Of a stretch of 64,000 nucleotides of DNA, positions 40,841 through 50,959 are shown piece after piece. The translations under genes were made by a program, and so were the position numbers. The notes beneath the pieces were generated by a model. That model did no database searches and was not told the DNA's origin. It saw only the letters and a list, made by a program, of their open reading frames with translations. How positions within the stretch are numbered: position 1 is the first letter of the stretch; every line of letters starts with the position of its first letter. Source of the DNA: an uncultured Prevotellaceae bacterium (GTDB lineage Bacteria > Bacteroidota > Bacteroidia > Bacteroidales > Bacteroidaceae); contig CACZIT010000025.1 of assembly GCA_902781315.1 (NCBI GenBank), positions 42,158-106,157 of the forward strand, given 5' to 3'.

Positions 40841-41974
40841 ATGATGAATAGAACAACAATTCTCAAGAGAATAAGAACGGTGCTCGTCACTGCTATTTTG
40901 CTACCCCTCCCTTGGGGAGGGGCAGGGGTGGGCCTCACTTCCTGCACCGACCACTACGACCTGGACAAGCTGCAGAACACGTCGAAGCTGGTGGTCTACT
41001 GTTTCCCGACTACTGACGACACCACCTACATCAGCGTCACGGCCAGCGTGGGCGTGAAGAAGTTCACCGATACCCGAGGCATCCGCGCGCTCAACGATGC
41101 ACAAGTGACCTACTGCGTAAACGGCCAGGAACGGTCCGTGCATCAGCTGTCGGCCCTGCTGCCAGGTGAGGACGAGGCCAATGGCGTGTTCTACGTGCTG
41201 GGAGGTCATCGGCCCGGCGACCGCGTGGAAATCCTTGTCAGCCACCCCGACTATGGCGAGGCCACGGCTGAAGCTATGGTGCCCGACGCCGTGCCCGTGA
41301 GCCTCGACCGCGTCGTGACCACCACAGAGTTCGACCCCGACTGGTACGACAGCCGCACCTTCCACAAGCTGCTTGCCACCTTCACCGACCCTGCCGCAAC
41401 GAAGGACTATTATGCCGTTCGCGTCTGCGAGAAGCAATATGCCGGTTCGGCCACGGGCCACGTCTACGAAGGCGGACAGGAAATCAGCACGTGGCACATC
41501 AGCAACATCGACGACTACCGGCGCCTGTGTGAGCAATATCCCACCATCGAGTGGGAGGTGGAGGTGAGCGACTCCACCATCAGCTGGCCCGAAATCGCCA
41601 TCAACGACGAGCCGCTGCTGAATCCGCTCAGCGAGATAGACTCCGACTTCGGTTTCTCGTCCGACTTCTACGGCGGCTTCTGCATCTTCAGCGACGAGCA
41701 GATCAGCGGACAGACCTACACCCTGCACCTGAACATCCCCACCTACAACCACCGCGGACAGGAAAACTCCTGGGGCGAGGCCTACTGCGTGCTGCTCTAC
41801 CGCATCTCGCCGGAGTTCTACCAGTTCCTGAAGTCCTACAACGACATGGCCAACAACGAACTGGCACAAGGCGGTTTCGCGCTGGTGCCCCCCACCCTCT
41901 CCAACGTCAACGGCGGCTTCGGCCTGCTCGGCACCTATGCCACGGGCTGGAGCAACTGGAAAAGAACGGAATAA
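40841..41974 (+). CDS. DUF4249 lipoprotein, partner of the TonB receptor
   Basis: 377 residues. Lipoprotein signal ending at LTSC (Cys about 35). The DUF4249 body begins with KLVVYCFPTTDDTTYISVTASVG and continues with an immunoglobulin-like part (HPDYGEATAEAMVPD), as in proteins regularly encoded next to TonB receptors. It probably sits on the cell surface and caps or feeds the receptor. The h-region of its signal peptide (LPLPWGGAGVG) is encoded by a GC-rich palindrome copy (40903-40932), which must be tolerated by export. It follows the receptor by 73 nt. Confidence 0.9.
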   Translation: MMNRTTILKRIRTVLVTAILLPLPWGGAGVGLTSCTDHYDLDKLQNTSKLVVYCFPTTDDTTYISVTASVGVKKFTDTRGIRALNDAQVTYCVNGQERSVHQLSALLPGEDEANGVFYVLGGHRPGDRVEILVSHPDYGEATAEAMVPDAVPVSLDRVVTTTEFDPDWYDSRTFHKLLATFTDPAATKDYYAVRVCEKQYAGSATGHVYEGGQEISTWHISNIDDYRRLCEQYPTIEWEVEVSDSTISWPEIAINDEPLLNPLSEIDSDFGFSSDFYGGFCIFSDEQISGQTYTLHLNIPTYNHRGQENSWGEAYCVLLYRISPEFYQFLKSYNDMANNELAQGGFALVPPTLSNVNGGFGLLGTYATGWSNWKRTE

Positions 41975-41980
41975 AACCAA

Positions 41981-43099
41981 ATGAAAATGACGATGAATAC
42001 ATTAAGAAGAATTCTCATCAATCGTCTCAGCTCACTGACAACCCTTCCCTCAGTGAGGGGCTTGGGATGGGCTGTCGCCTTGTGGCTCGGGGTGGCCCTT
42101 ACCTCCTGCACCGACGACAACGACGAGCAGCGCATCAGCGGCGTGCAGGCTTCGGTGGAAGCACCCGTGCTGACCTTCTACATAGAGGACACGGACGGCA
42201 ACGACCTGCTGGCCAATGGCGACGGGCTAAGTGTGTTCTGCAAGGAGACGGGCGAGCCGTTGCCTTTCACCCTCGGACAGGCTGAGGTGATGTTGTGGCA
42301 GCACAGAGAGCCAACGAACGTCAACGTGCTGACCGTCACGCTCCCCACACCTTATCATAGTAAGGACGACAAGGAATTTGTCTACACCCTCGACCCGACG
42401 CTCGCCATCCTGACCGACGACTTGAGTCAGCCCGTCGAGGTGAAGACCTTCTACGACTACGACCTGCGCTACGAACACGACGACAACGGCCTGCGCACCG
42501 CCGTGGTGGACTACAAGCCCAAGAGCATCAGCTTCGGCAATCATGAGCTGCAGCACGACACGCTGCACATCATTGCCGAGGACAGCTACCCCTACCTGCG
42601 CATTGACGGCGACACGCTCCACGTGCAGCTGCGATTCCCCGAGACTGCCGCTCCGTTGCCGCAGCTCGCGTGGAATGCCGAATCTCAACTGTGGACGGGC
42701 GACGCCATGCAATGCCGCATACAACTGGACGGGCGCATCATCGCCAAGCCGCATGAAACCATCGCGACAAGCCATCACTCAGAACGTGTTGTCACCGACG
42801 AAGGCCAGCTGTGCGACAGCATCTACGACGCCATCGACCTCAGCTTACCGCTGCCCTACATCTACGGCATGGACGAAAGCTACACGCACAGCTATTTCCG
42901 CTTCACCCTCTCCATGCAAAACCCGCAACTCTTCGGCGACAACCATGAGCACTCGCTGCAACTGTTGCTCAACCAATGGAAAAGAGACCTTGAACGAAAG
43001 CAAATCAATGTCTGGCAGACTTACCTCGACGGCCAGGAACGTGATACGCCATCCTACAATATCGGCTATCCCTATGAAATCAATCTGAACTGGAAATAA
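41981..43099 (+). CDS. Lipoprotein of unknown family in the TonB-receptor operon
   Basis: 372 residues with a long lipoprotein signal ending at ALTSC (Cys about 43). The signal contains TLPSVRGLGW, again encoded by a palindromic repeat (42041-42070). The mature part is acidic and beta-rich, with VLTFYIEDTDGNDLL and a later LQLLLNQWKRDLERKQINVWQTYL segment; I cannot name the family with confidence (it resembles other DUF5034-type proteins only in general). It starts 6 nt after the DUF4249 stop, so it is translationally close to it and probably part of the same surface complex. Confidence 0.75.
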   Translation: MKMTMNTLRRILINRLSSLTTLPSVRGLGWAVALWLGVALTSCTDDNDEQRISGVQASVEAPVLTFYIEDTDGNDLLANGDGLSVFCKETGEPLPFTLGQAEVMLWQHREPTNVNVLTVTLPTPYHSKDDKEFVYTLDPTLAILTDDLSQPVEVKTFYDYDLRYEHDDNGLRTAVVDYKPKSISFGNHELQHDTLHIIAEDSYPYLRIDGDTLHVQLRFPETAAPLPQLAWNAESQLWTGDAMQCRIQLDGRIIAKPHETIATSHHSERVVTDEGQLCDSIYDAIDLSLPLPYIYGMDESYTHSYFRFTLSMQNPQLFGDNHEHSLQLLLNQWKRDLERKQINVWQTYLDGQERDTPSYNIGYPYEINLNWK

Positions 43100-43113
43100 A
43101 AACAATCTTCAAT

Positions 43114-43605
43114 ATGAAAACCGACGAGAAGCAAAAACAACTGGAAGACTTCGTGCTGAGCCACTACCAGCACGGAAAACTCGACACGCAGCAGGCTCTC
43201 CGCAACGTCAGGGAGCGGCTGCAACAAAAGGAAGAACAGCCGCAACAAGCCCGCACTATCCCTCTTTGGCAACGCTTGCGCCATATCGCAGCCGCCGTTG
43301 TGCTGGTGCTGGTCATGGTGAGCGCCTATGCCATCTACCGCAGCAGCGTAAATCATCAGTCATCAACGCCCAGCACTCCGCAACCCACTGCCATCACCCA
43401 GCCCGCAGCAGCCAAGACCTTCCACTTCGACAACATGCCCATCAACCAAGTGCTCGCCGAACTCGGCACTTACTATGGCCGTCAGTTCACCGCCAGCGAC
43501 ACCACCAAGCACCTCACGGGCGACTTCGAAGCCGAATCGCCCGAAATGCTCATCGAACTAATCGAGCAGACGCTGGGCATAAAAATCATGAGTAGCGAGA
43601 AGTGA
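43114..43605 (+). CDS. Minimal anti-sigma-like membrane protein (DUF4974/STN-like C-terminus, no FecR core)
   Basis: 163 residues. Cytoplasmic N-terminus of about 50 residues (LEDFVLSHYQHGKLDTQQALRNVRERLQQ), one membrane segment at about 56-74 (HIAAAVVLVLVMVSAYAIYR), a Pro/Thr/Gln linker, and a C-terminal DUF4974-like part (FHFDNMPINQVLAELGTYYGRQF, LTGDFEAESPEMLIELIEQTLGI). Classical FecR anti-sigma proteins are about 300-400 residues and have a central FecR domain, which is absent here. It is the last gene of the operon, 14 nt after the lipoprotein, rather than next to the sigma factor. It probably holds the ECF sigma factor (37186) and receives the STN signal. Confidence 0.8.
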   Translation: MKTDEKQKQLEDFVLSHYQHGKLDTQQALRNVRERLQQKEEQPQQARTIPLWQRLRHIAAAVVLVLVMVSAYAIYRSSVNHQSSTPSTPQPTAITQPAAAKTFHFDNMPINQVLAELGTYYGRQFTASDTTKHLTGDFEAESPEMLIELIEQTLGIKIMSSEK

Positions 43606-43611
43606 CATAGC

Positions 43612-43827
43612 AGTTGCCCCGCAAGGGCAGAAAGGCTGCTTCGCAGCGTATAAGGTGCCCTTCGGCCACGTGTAAAAGCCTGCGACCGTGTAAATACGCG
43701 CCTCGAAGGGGCTAAATCAAATAGCCCAGGGCAACGCCCTGGGTGAGGAAAACATCATAAAAAATGGCGCCCTGTAAGGGCAAAATCATTAAACCACGCG
43801 GAATAATGATTTTGCCCCTTCGGGGCA
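43612..43827. repeat. Dense cluster of short palindromes between the operon end and recQ
   Basis: At least five palindromes: TGCCCCGCAAGGGCA (about 43614), GCTGCTTCGCAGC (43635-43647), CCCAGGGCAACGCCCTGGG (about 43724-43742), GCCCTGTAAGGGC (about 43766) and TGCCCCTTCGGGGCA (43813-43827). The last touches the recQ stop codon. Similar stems are next to the transposase at 63204-63413. No gene is seen in this stretch. Confidence 0.85.
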
Positions 43828-46005
43828 TCAGTTCGCTTGCTCCGACAGGAACTTGATGCGAACCAGACGAATCTCGTCCTCCGAGTACTCCGGGCCAAGC
43901 GCGTCCTGAGCCACGTCGAGGTTGTCGGTCTCGCTCTCGCGGAAGTAGTCGTAGATATCGTCCACATGGTCGTCGTCCATCACTTCCTCCAGGAAGTAGT
44001 CGATGTTGATCTTCGTGCCACTGTACACGATAGCCTCCACCTCGTTCAGCAACTCGTCGAAGTCCAGCCCCTGAGCGTTCGCAATGTCGTCGAGGTCTAT
44101 CTGGCGGTCGATGCTCTGGATAATCTTCACCTTCAACATCGACTTCTTCGCCACCGTCCTCACACGCATGTCCTCAGGACGCTCAATCTCGTTCTCGTCA
44201 CAGTGGGCCTTGATCAGGTCGCAGAACGGCTGACCGTAGCGCTTCGCCTTGCCGGCACCCACGCCCTGGATGTTCTGCAACTCCTGCAGCGTAACGGGAT
44301 ACATCGTGGCCATCTGCTCCAGCGAGATGTCTTGGAAAATCACGTACGTCGGCAGGTTGTATTTCTTCGCCATCTGCTTGCGCAAGTCCTTCAGCATCGC
44401 AATGAGCGTCAGGTCAAGCGCCGTGCCCGTGGCCTCACCGTCGTCGTAGTCGTCGTCGCTGAACTCAGTGTCCTCCACAATCATGAACGTGTGCGGATTC
44501 TGCATGAAGCGCTTGCCAGCAGCCGTCACCTTCAGCAATCCGTAGTTCTCCACCTCCTTGCGCAGGTAACCAGCTATCAGCGCCTGTCTGATCACGGGGT
44601 TCCAGATCTTCGGATCCTCGTCCTCGCCTTCACCAAACTCCTCCAGTTCGTCGTGGTGGTGCGACACGATATCGTCGGTCGAACGACCCATCACGAAGTC
44701 TATCACATAGTCCTGACGGAAGTTCTCCTTGATGGCCAGGATGGCTTTCAGCACAATCAGCAGGGCCTCCTTGCCTTCGCGTTTCTCCTTAGGATGCAGA
44801 CAGTTGTCGCAGTTCTCGCAGTTGTCCTTGGGATATTCCTCGCCGAAGTAGTGCAGCAGCATCTTTCTGCGGCACACCGACGACTCGGCATAGGCGGCTG
44901 TTTCCTGCAGCAGCTGCCGGCCGATGTCCTGCTCGGCAACGGGCTTGCCCTCCATGAACTTCTCCAGCTTCTGCAAGTCCTTGTAGGCATAGAAGGCAAT
45001 GCACATGCCCTCGCCGCCGTCGCGACCCGCACGGCCGGTCTCCTGATAGTAGCCCTCCAGGCTCTTCGGAATGTCGTAGTGGATGACGAAGCGCACGTCA
45101 GGTTTGTCGATGCCCATGCCGAAGGCAATGGTGGCCACGATGATGTCGATGCGCTCCATCAGGAAGTCGTCCTGCGTCTGCGAGCGCGTCTGCGAGTCCA
45201 GACCGGCATGATAGGCGGCAGCCTTGATGTCGTTGGCCTGCAGCACGGCTGCCAACTCCTCCACCTTCTTGCGCGACAGGCAGTACACGATGCCACTCTT
45301 GCCGGGGTTCTGCTTGATGAAGCGGATAATCTGCTTGTCGACATCCTTCGATTTCTGGCGCACTTCATAGTAGAGGTTCGGACGATTGAACGAACTCTTG
45401 AACTCTATAGCGTCCACGATGCCCAGACTCTTCTTGATGTCCGTGCGCACCTTGTCGGTGGCCGTGGCCGTCAGGGCTATTACCGGCGCATTGCCAATCT
45501 TATTGATTGTAGGGCGTATGTTGCGGTATTCAGGACGGAAGTCGTGGCCCCACTCCGATATGCAGTGGGCCTCGTCGATGGCATAGAACGAAATCTTCAC
45601 GCCACGCAGGAATTCCACGTTCTCATCCTTATTAAGCGACTCCGGAGCCACGTAGAGCAACTTCGTCTTGCCCTCCTTCACGTCGTCCATCACCTGCTGG
45701 ATGGCAGCCTTATTCAGCGAGGAATTCAGATAGTGGGCCACGCCCTCCTCCTCGCTCAGGCCGTTGATCACATCCACCTGGTTCTTCATCAGCGCAATGA
45801 GCGGCGAGATGACGATGGCCGTGCCTTCCATGATGAGCGACGGCAGCTGATAGCACAGACTCTTGCCGCCGCCGGTCGGCATCAGCACGAACGCGTCGTG
45901 GCCGGCCAGCAGATTACGTATGATGGCTTCCTGATCGCCCTTGAACTTGTCAAAGCCGAAGTAGTGCTTCAGCTTGGTTGTCAGGTCTTGTTGCTTATTT
46001 GCCAT
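43828..46005 (-). CDS. recQ: ATP-dependent DNA helicase RecQ
   Basis: 725 residues. Helicase core with MPTGGGKSLCYQLP (Walker A) and AIDEAHCISEWGHDFRPEY (DEAH and aromatic-rich loop), motif VI YYQETGRAGRDG; zinc-binding RQC (CRRKMLLHYFGEEYPKDNCENCDNC); and an HRDC domain (about 520-600, LKDLRKQMAKKYNLPTYVIF, LQNIQGVGAGKAKRYG). An acidic tail of about 120 residues follows. It unwinds DNA 3' to 5' in recombination repair. It follows clpX by 32 nt, in the tig-clpP-clpX-recQ order. Confidence 0.97.
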   Translation of the reverse strand: MANKQQDLTTKLKHYFGFDKFKGDQEAIIRNLLAGHDAFVLMPTGGGKSLCYQLPSLIMEGTAIVISPLIALMKNQVDVINGLSEEEGVAHYLNSSLNKAAIQQVMDDVKEGKTKLLYVAPESLNKDENVEFLRGVKISFYAIDEAHCISEWGHDFRPEYRNIRPTINKIGNAPVIALTATATDKVRTDIKKSLGIVDAIEFKSSFNRPNLYYEVRQKSKDVDKQIIRFIKQNPGKSGIVYCLSRKKVEELAAVLQANDIKAAAYHAGLDSQTRSQTQDDFLMERIDIIVATIAFGMGIDKPDVRFVIHYDIPKSLEGYYQETGRAGRDGGEGMCIAFYAYKDLQKLEKFMEGKPVAEQDIGRQLLQETAAYAESSVCRRKMLLHYFGEEYPKDNCENCDNCLHPKEKREGKEALLIVLKAILAIKENFRQDYVIDFVMGRSTDDIVSHHHDELEEFGEGEDEDPKIWNPVIRQALIAGYLRKEVENYGLLKVTAAGKRFMQNPHTFMIVEDTEFSDDDYDDGEATGTALDLTLIAMLKDLRKQMAKKYNLPTYVIFQDISLEQMATMYPVTLQELQNIQGVGAGKAKRYGQPFCDLIKAHCDENEIERPEDMRVRTVAKKSMLKVKIIQSIDRQIDLDDIANAQGLDFDELLNEVEAIVYSGTKINIDYFLEEVMDDDHVDDIYDYFRESETDNLDVAQDALGPEYSEDEIRLVRIKFLSEQAN

Positions 46006-46037
46006 AGGGTGTTTAGGTATTACGGTTTTGATAGATT

Positions 46038-47270
<1,233 letters not shown>

Positions 47271-47314
47271 TTTTTATTTCTTTTCTCAACGTTCACAACT
47301 ATTTCCGACGGTCT

Positions 47315-47980
47315 TCAACCTTTCCGCGTCAGCACCTGGTCAATCATGCCATACTCACGAGCCTCCTCGGCCGTCATCCAATAGTTGCGGTCGCTGTCGG
47401 CCCACACCTTGTCGAAGTCCGTGTGCGAATGCTCGGCAATGATGGCATAGAGTTCCTTCTTCAGCTTCTGAATCTCGCGGGCCTCAATCTCGATGTCGCT
47501 GGCCTGACCCTGCACGCCACCCATCGGCTGGTGGATCATCACGCGGCTGTGGGGCAGAGCCGAACGCTTGCCCTCCTTGCCTGCCACGAGCAGCACGGCA
47601 GCCATCGAGGCAGCCATGCCCGTGCAGATGGTGGCCACGTCGCTCTGGATGAACTGCATCGTGTCGTAGATGCCCAGTCCGGCATACACGCTACCGCCCG
47701 GCGAGTTGATGTAGACGTTGATATCCTTGCCCGGGTCGTTGGCATCCAGATAGAGCAGCTGAGCCTGCAGCACGTTGGCCGTGTAGTCGTTCACCTCGGT
47801 GCCGAGGAAAATCACACGGTCCATCATCAGACGAGAGAATACGTCCAACTGAGTCACGTTCAACTGGCGTTCCTCCAGAATATAGGGGTTCATGTACTGT
47901 GCCTGCACCTTCATCACATCATCAAGCACCTGGCCGTTCAGGCCCAGATGGCGAGTAGCATATTTTCTGAAATCGTTCAT
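47315..47980 (-). CDS. clpP: ATP-dependent Clp protease proteolytic subunit
   Basis: 221 residues. Catalytic Ser in TGMAASMAAVLL, His in HSRVMIHQPMGG, and the NSPGGSVYAGLGIYDTMQF motif. The N-terminus is about 25 residues longer than in E. coli, typical for this group. It forms the two-ring peptidase that works with ClpX. It is separated from tig by about 335 nt with a terminator and a 22-bp array, so it likely has its own promoter (TAATTTTG on the minus strand at 48069-48076). Confidence 0.98.
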   Translation of the reverse strand: MNDFRKYATRHLGLNGQVLDDVMKVQAQYMNPYILEERQLNVTQLDVFSRLMMDRVIFLGTEVNDYTANVLQAQLLYLDANDPGKDINVYINSPGGSVYAGLGIYDTMQFIQSDVATICTGMAASMAAVLLVAGKEGKRSALPHSRVMIHQPMGGVQGQASDIEIEAREIQKLKKELYAIIAEHSHTDFDKVWADSDRNYWMTAEEAREYGMIDQVLTRKG

Positions 47981-48158
47981 TGCTTTTTATGATATTTACA
48001 TTGATTAATCACTTACTATTTTTCCAATAAACACTCACGGCCTTGCGGCTCACAACTATTATTAGGAACAAAATTAAGAAAAAAACTCGAATATCCCACC
48101 ACAAAAGGAATATTTTTTTTGCTTTTAACTATTTTTTTTGATATTCCGCAATGCTTCC

Positions 48159-48224
48159 GACGAGCAAAACAACTTAATTTCCGTAGCAATTCAACTCATC
48201 TTCCGTAGCAATTCAACTCATTTT
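48159..48224. repeat. 22-bp periodic array, three units
   Basis: Units GACGAGCAAAACAACTTAATTT-like (48159), then two nearly identical CCGTAGCAATTCAACTCATYTT copies (48181, 48203). GAGnAAAACAACTTAATTT in unit 1 matches the array at 58899 in 18 of 19 positions. The rest of the 47981-48316 gap holds an AT-rich clpP leader and the tig terminator. Confidence 0.85.
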
Positions 48225-48241
48225 CCTCTTCCAACTGCACG

Positions 48242-48284
48242 AAAAAGGCGGAGGTGCCGACAGCCTTGCTGTCGCACCTCCGCC
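48242..48284 (-). terminator. Terminator of tig
   Basis: Long stem GGCGGAGGTGCCGACAG / CTGTCGCACCTCCGCC with one bulged base (48247-48263, 48269-48284), followed on the minus strand by five T. It separates tig from clpP. Confidence 0.88.
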
Positions 48285-48316
48285 GGTTGTCTACCTTATT
48301 ATAATAATAAGAAGTC

Positions 48317-49654
48317 TTACTCAGCCATGAGCTTGTTGAACTCGTCGAGCGAAACGGTCTTCTCGTTCAGCTTCACAACCTTCTTGTAAGCCTCGATGAG
48401 TTTCTGATCGATGGCGCGGTCTACGAAGCCCTGCACGTTCTCCTCCTTCTTCAGCATGTCCTGAGCGTAGTTGTCCAGGTACTCGTCGGGTACGTTCGAC
48501 ATGCCGTACTGGGCAAACTGTGCGCGGGCAGCCTCGCGGGCGGCAGTCTTCACCTCGTCGTCGTTGATCTTGATTTCCTGGGCGGCCACGAGCTGCTCCT
48601 TGATGAGATGCCACGTCAGTTCCTTGATGCTGCCCTCGTAGTTCTTCTCCACGTAGTCGTCGCCCTTGTCCTGATTGTTCTGCTTCATGATGCGCTTCAG
48701 CAGGGCGTCGGGCCACTCCAGCTTACCGGCCTTCTTCTCGCAGTGGGCGCGCAGGTCCTGCAGGAACTTCCAGTCGCTGTTCTGCTGCAGCTGGGCCTTG
48801 ATCTCCTCAGCCACGCGCTCGCGGAACTCCTTCTCGTCCTTCACTGCGTCCTTGCCATACACCTGGTCGAACAGCTCCTGGTTCACCTCGGCGGGCACGA
48901 AGCGGCTGATCTCGGTGATCTGGTAGGTGAAGTCGCCAGTGTGGAAGCCCAGATCGGCCTTGTCCACCTTCAGGAACGAAGCCAGCTCGGCGTCGCTCTG
49001 GTAGGCCTTGCGTGGGTTGAAAGTGATGATGTCGCCCAACTTCGAACCCTCGAAGAGTTTCTTCTGGTCCTCGTCCTTGATGTAGGTGGGCATCACCACA
49101 GCCTCGCTGAGCACGATGCCGTCTTCCTTGTCCAGCTCGCGCAGGTCGCCCTTCAGCATGTCGTTGTCCTGATAGTCGTCGGCTTTCTGATACTGTCCGG
49201 CACGCGAAGCATACATGCGCACCTGCTGGTCGATGAGCTTGTCGTCGACGTCGATGGTCAGATAGTCAATCTTGTCGTGGCCGCTCAGCTTCACGTTGAT
49301 CTCGGGAGCCACAGCCAGGTCGAACTGGAAGGTGTAGGGAGCGGGCTGCTCGATGTCTACGGCCTCGTTGCCCTCGTGTGGCAGGGGCTCGCCCAGCATC
49401 TGGATTTTGTTCTCCTGCACGTATTTATACATTTCCTGGCCCACCACGCGGTTGATGGCGTCCATCTTCACAGCGTTGCCATACATGCGCTTGATCATGC
49501 CCATGGGCACCTGTCCGGGACGGAAGCCAGGCACGTTGGCCTTCTTGCGATAGTCTTTCAGTGTCTTCTCGACATTCTCCTTGAAGTCGTTCTCCTCGAC
49601 GGTGATGGTCATCAGTCCATTCACCTTGTCGGCGTTCTCAAATGTGATATTCAT
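48317..49654 (-). CDS. tig: Trigger factor
   Basis: 445 residues. N-terminal ribosome-binding domain with the signature-like PGFRPGQVPMGMIKRMYG, a degenerate PPIase-like middle part, and a long helical C-terminal domain with arms (KLEWPDALLKRIMKQNNQ ... DEYLDNYAQDMLKKEENVQGFVDRAIDQ). It is a ribosome-associated chaperone for nascent chains. The middle domain lacks the usual FKBP aromatic set, as common in Bacteroidota. It precedes clpP and clpX. Confidence 0.95.
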   Translation of the reverse strand: MNITFENADKVNGLMTITVEENDFKENVEKTLKDYRKKANVPGFRPGQVPMGMIKRMYGNAVKMDAINRVVGQEMYKYVQENKIQMLGEPLPHEGNEAVDIEQPAPYTFQFDLAVAPEINVKLSGHDKIDYLTIDVDDKLIDQQVRMYASRAGQYQKADDYQDNDMLKGDLRELDKEDGIVLSEAVVMPTYIKDEDQKKLFEGSKLGDIITFNPRKAYQSDAELASFLKVDKADLGFHTGDFTYQITEISRFVPAEVNQELFDQVYGKDAVKDEKEFRERVAEEIKAQLQQNSDWKFLQDLRAHCEKKAGKLEWPDALLKRIMKQNNQDKGDDYVEKNYEGSIKELTWHLIKEQLVAAQEIKINDDEVKTAAREAARAQFAQYGMSNVPDEYLDNYAQDMLKKEENVQGFVDRAIDQKLIEAYKKVVKLNEKTVSLDEFNKLMAE

Positions 49655-49702
49655 CTTTCTTATTTATGATTTACTGATTTTACGATTTTCATTTTCGGGC
49701 TG

Positions 49703-49710
49703 CAAAATTA
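49703..49710 (-). promoter_or_regulatory. -7 element of tig
   Basis: TAATTTTG on the minus strand about 50 nt upstream of the tig ATG, within CGGGCTGCAAAATTA on the plus strand. Confidence 0.6.
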
Positions 49711-50024
49711 CTCATTTTTCCCCGAACCACCTAATATAATATAAAATAATTTGATTTATTAACACACCGACACCCAATCTTTTACCACTGACAACCCATC
49801 GCATTGGTATCTGCAAGCCTATAAATGACTTCCTGCGATGCCAGCGCTGGAATGGGTGAAAAAGGAGCAAGACAGAAACTCCTAAAAAGGAAACAAAAGC
49901 AGGAGGCTCTTGCCTTACTCGGAATGAGTGGGGCGGTGACGACGAAACTGCAAATGGGCAATTCTGACATTTGTGCAGAATTGCCCATCTCCCATAAGTA
50001 AAAGCCGACTAATACCAGAGGGCG
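49711..50024. other. Intergenic region with one strong inverted repeat
   Basis: No supported gene. A perfect 13-bp inverted repeat ATGGGCAATTCTG / CAGAATTGCCCAT (49954-49966, 49976-49988) lies downstream of lptB but lacks a T-run, so it may be a Rho-type or processed end of lptB. A second weaker pairing (GCAAGA / TCTTGC, about 49868-49912) lies beside it. The 68-codon frame at 49782-49988 is probably spurious. Confidence 0.5.
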
Positions 50025-50864
50025 CTACGCCTGCTCCTCGCGCTGGCGGCGCTCCTCGTCGATGAGTTGGAAGTCCTTCTTGCGGAGGACGAAGGAGTTG
50101 GAGAGGTATTTCTCGCGAACGATTTTGTTCTCGGCCAGTTCTTCAGGCTTGCCCTGGAAGAGAATTTTTCCTTCGAAAAGCAGGTAGGCGCGATCGGTGA
50201 TGGTGAGCGTTTCCTGCACGTTATGGTCGGTGATGAGGATGCCGATGTTGCGGTATTTCAGTTGCCATACAATGTGCTGGATGTCCTCCACTGCAATAGG
50301 GTCGACGCCGGCGAAGGGCTCGTCGAGCATGATGAACTTCGGCTCGATGGCCAGACAACGGGCAATCTCGGTACGGCGGCGCTCGCCACCGGAGAGCTGG
50401 TCGCCCTTGTTCTTGCGCACCTTGCCCAGACGGAACTCGGCGATGAGACTCTCCAGTTTCTCGAGTTGGTACTGGCGGGGCTTGCCGGTCATCTCGAGCA
50501 CCGACATGATGTTGTCCTCGACCGACATCTTGCGAAATACCGATGCCTCCTGCGGCAGGTAGCCGATACCGGCACGGGCACGCTTGTAGACGGGATAGGT
50601 GGTGATTTCCTCTTCGCCCAGATAGACGTGGCCGCCATTGGGAATGACGAGGCCGGTGGTCATGTAGAAGGAGGTGGTCTTGCCGGCTCCGTTGGGGCCT
50701 AGCAGACCGACTATCTCGCCCTGCTTCACGTCGAAGCTGACATCATTCACCACCGTGCGCTTGCCGTAGCGCTTCACAAGGCCTTCGGTGCGCAGCACGA
50801 GTCGCTCCGCGGGTGCAGAAGTCGCGGGCTGCTGCTGTTCCATATCGTTGATAATGTCTTCCAT
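50025..50864 (-). CDS. lptB: LPS export ABC transporter ATP-binding protein LptB
   Basis: 279 residues. Walker [18 protein letters not shown]-loop [13 protein letters not shown], signature [16 protein letters not shown], Walker [14 protein letters not shown] and the switch His in [10 protein letters not shown], all as in LptB. It energises extraction of lipopolysaccharide from the inner membrane. An N-terminal extension of about 20 residues ([14 protein letters not shown]) precedes the domain. It is divergent from the mlaE/mlaF pair, sharing a heptamer-array promoter region. Confidence 0.94.
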   Translation of the reverse strand: MEDIINDMEQQQPATSAPAERLVLRTEGLVKRYGKRTVVNDVSFDVKQGEIVGLLGPNGAGKTTSFYMTTGLVIPNGGHVYLGEEEITTYPVYKRARAGIGYLPQEASVFRKMSVEDNIMSVLEMTGKPRQYQLEKLESLIAEFRLGKVRKNKGDQLSGGERRRTEIARCLAIEPKFIMLDEPFAGVDPIAVEDIQHIVWQLKYRNIGILITDHNVQETLTITDRAYLLFEGKILFQGKPEELAENKIVREKYLSNSFVLRKKDFQLIDEERRQREEQA

Positions 50865-50880
50865 CTTTCCAATTTTGGCA

Positions 50881-50939
50881 CAAAATTACAAAAAAGATGA
50901 AAGATGAAAGATGAAAGATGAAAGTTTTTTGTAATTTTG
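50881..50939. promoter_or_regulatory. Divergent promoters of lptB and mlaE sharing one heptamer array
   Basis: Four exact GATGAAA units (50896-50923) lie in the centre. On the right are T6, G and TAATTTTG (50932-50939) for mlaE; on the left, mirror-like, is CAAAATTACAAAAAA, giving TTTTTTGTAATTTTG for lptB (-7 at 50881-50888). No -33 TTTG is present in either direction. Confidence 0.8.
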
Positions 50940-50959
50940 CAGAGAAATAAGGATTTTTT

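Noticed and set aside
49782-49988. Short gene of 68 codons between tig and lptB
   Set aside because: Its coding end overlaps the 13-bp inverted repeat, the composition is not protein-like and no promoter fits.
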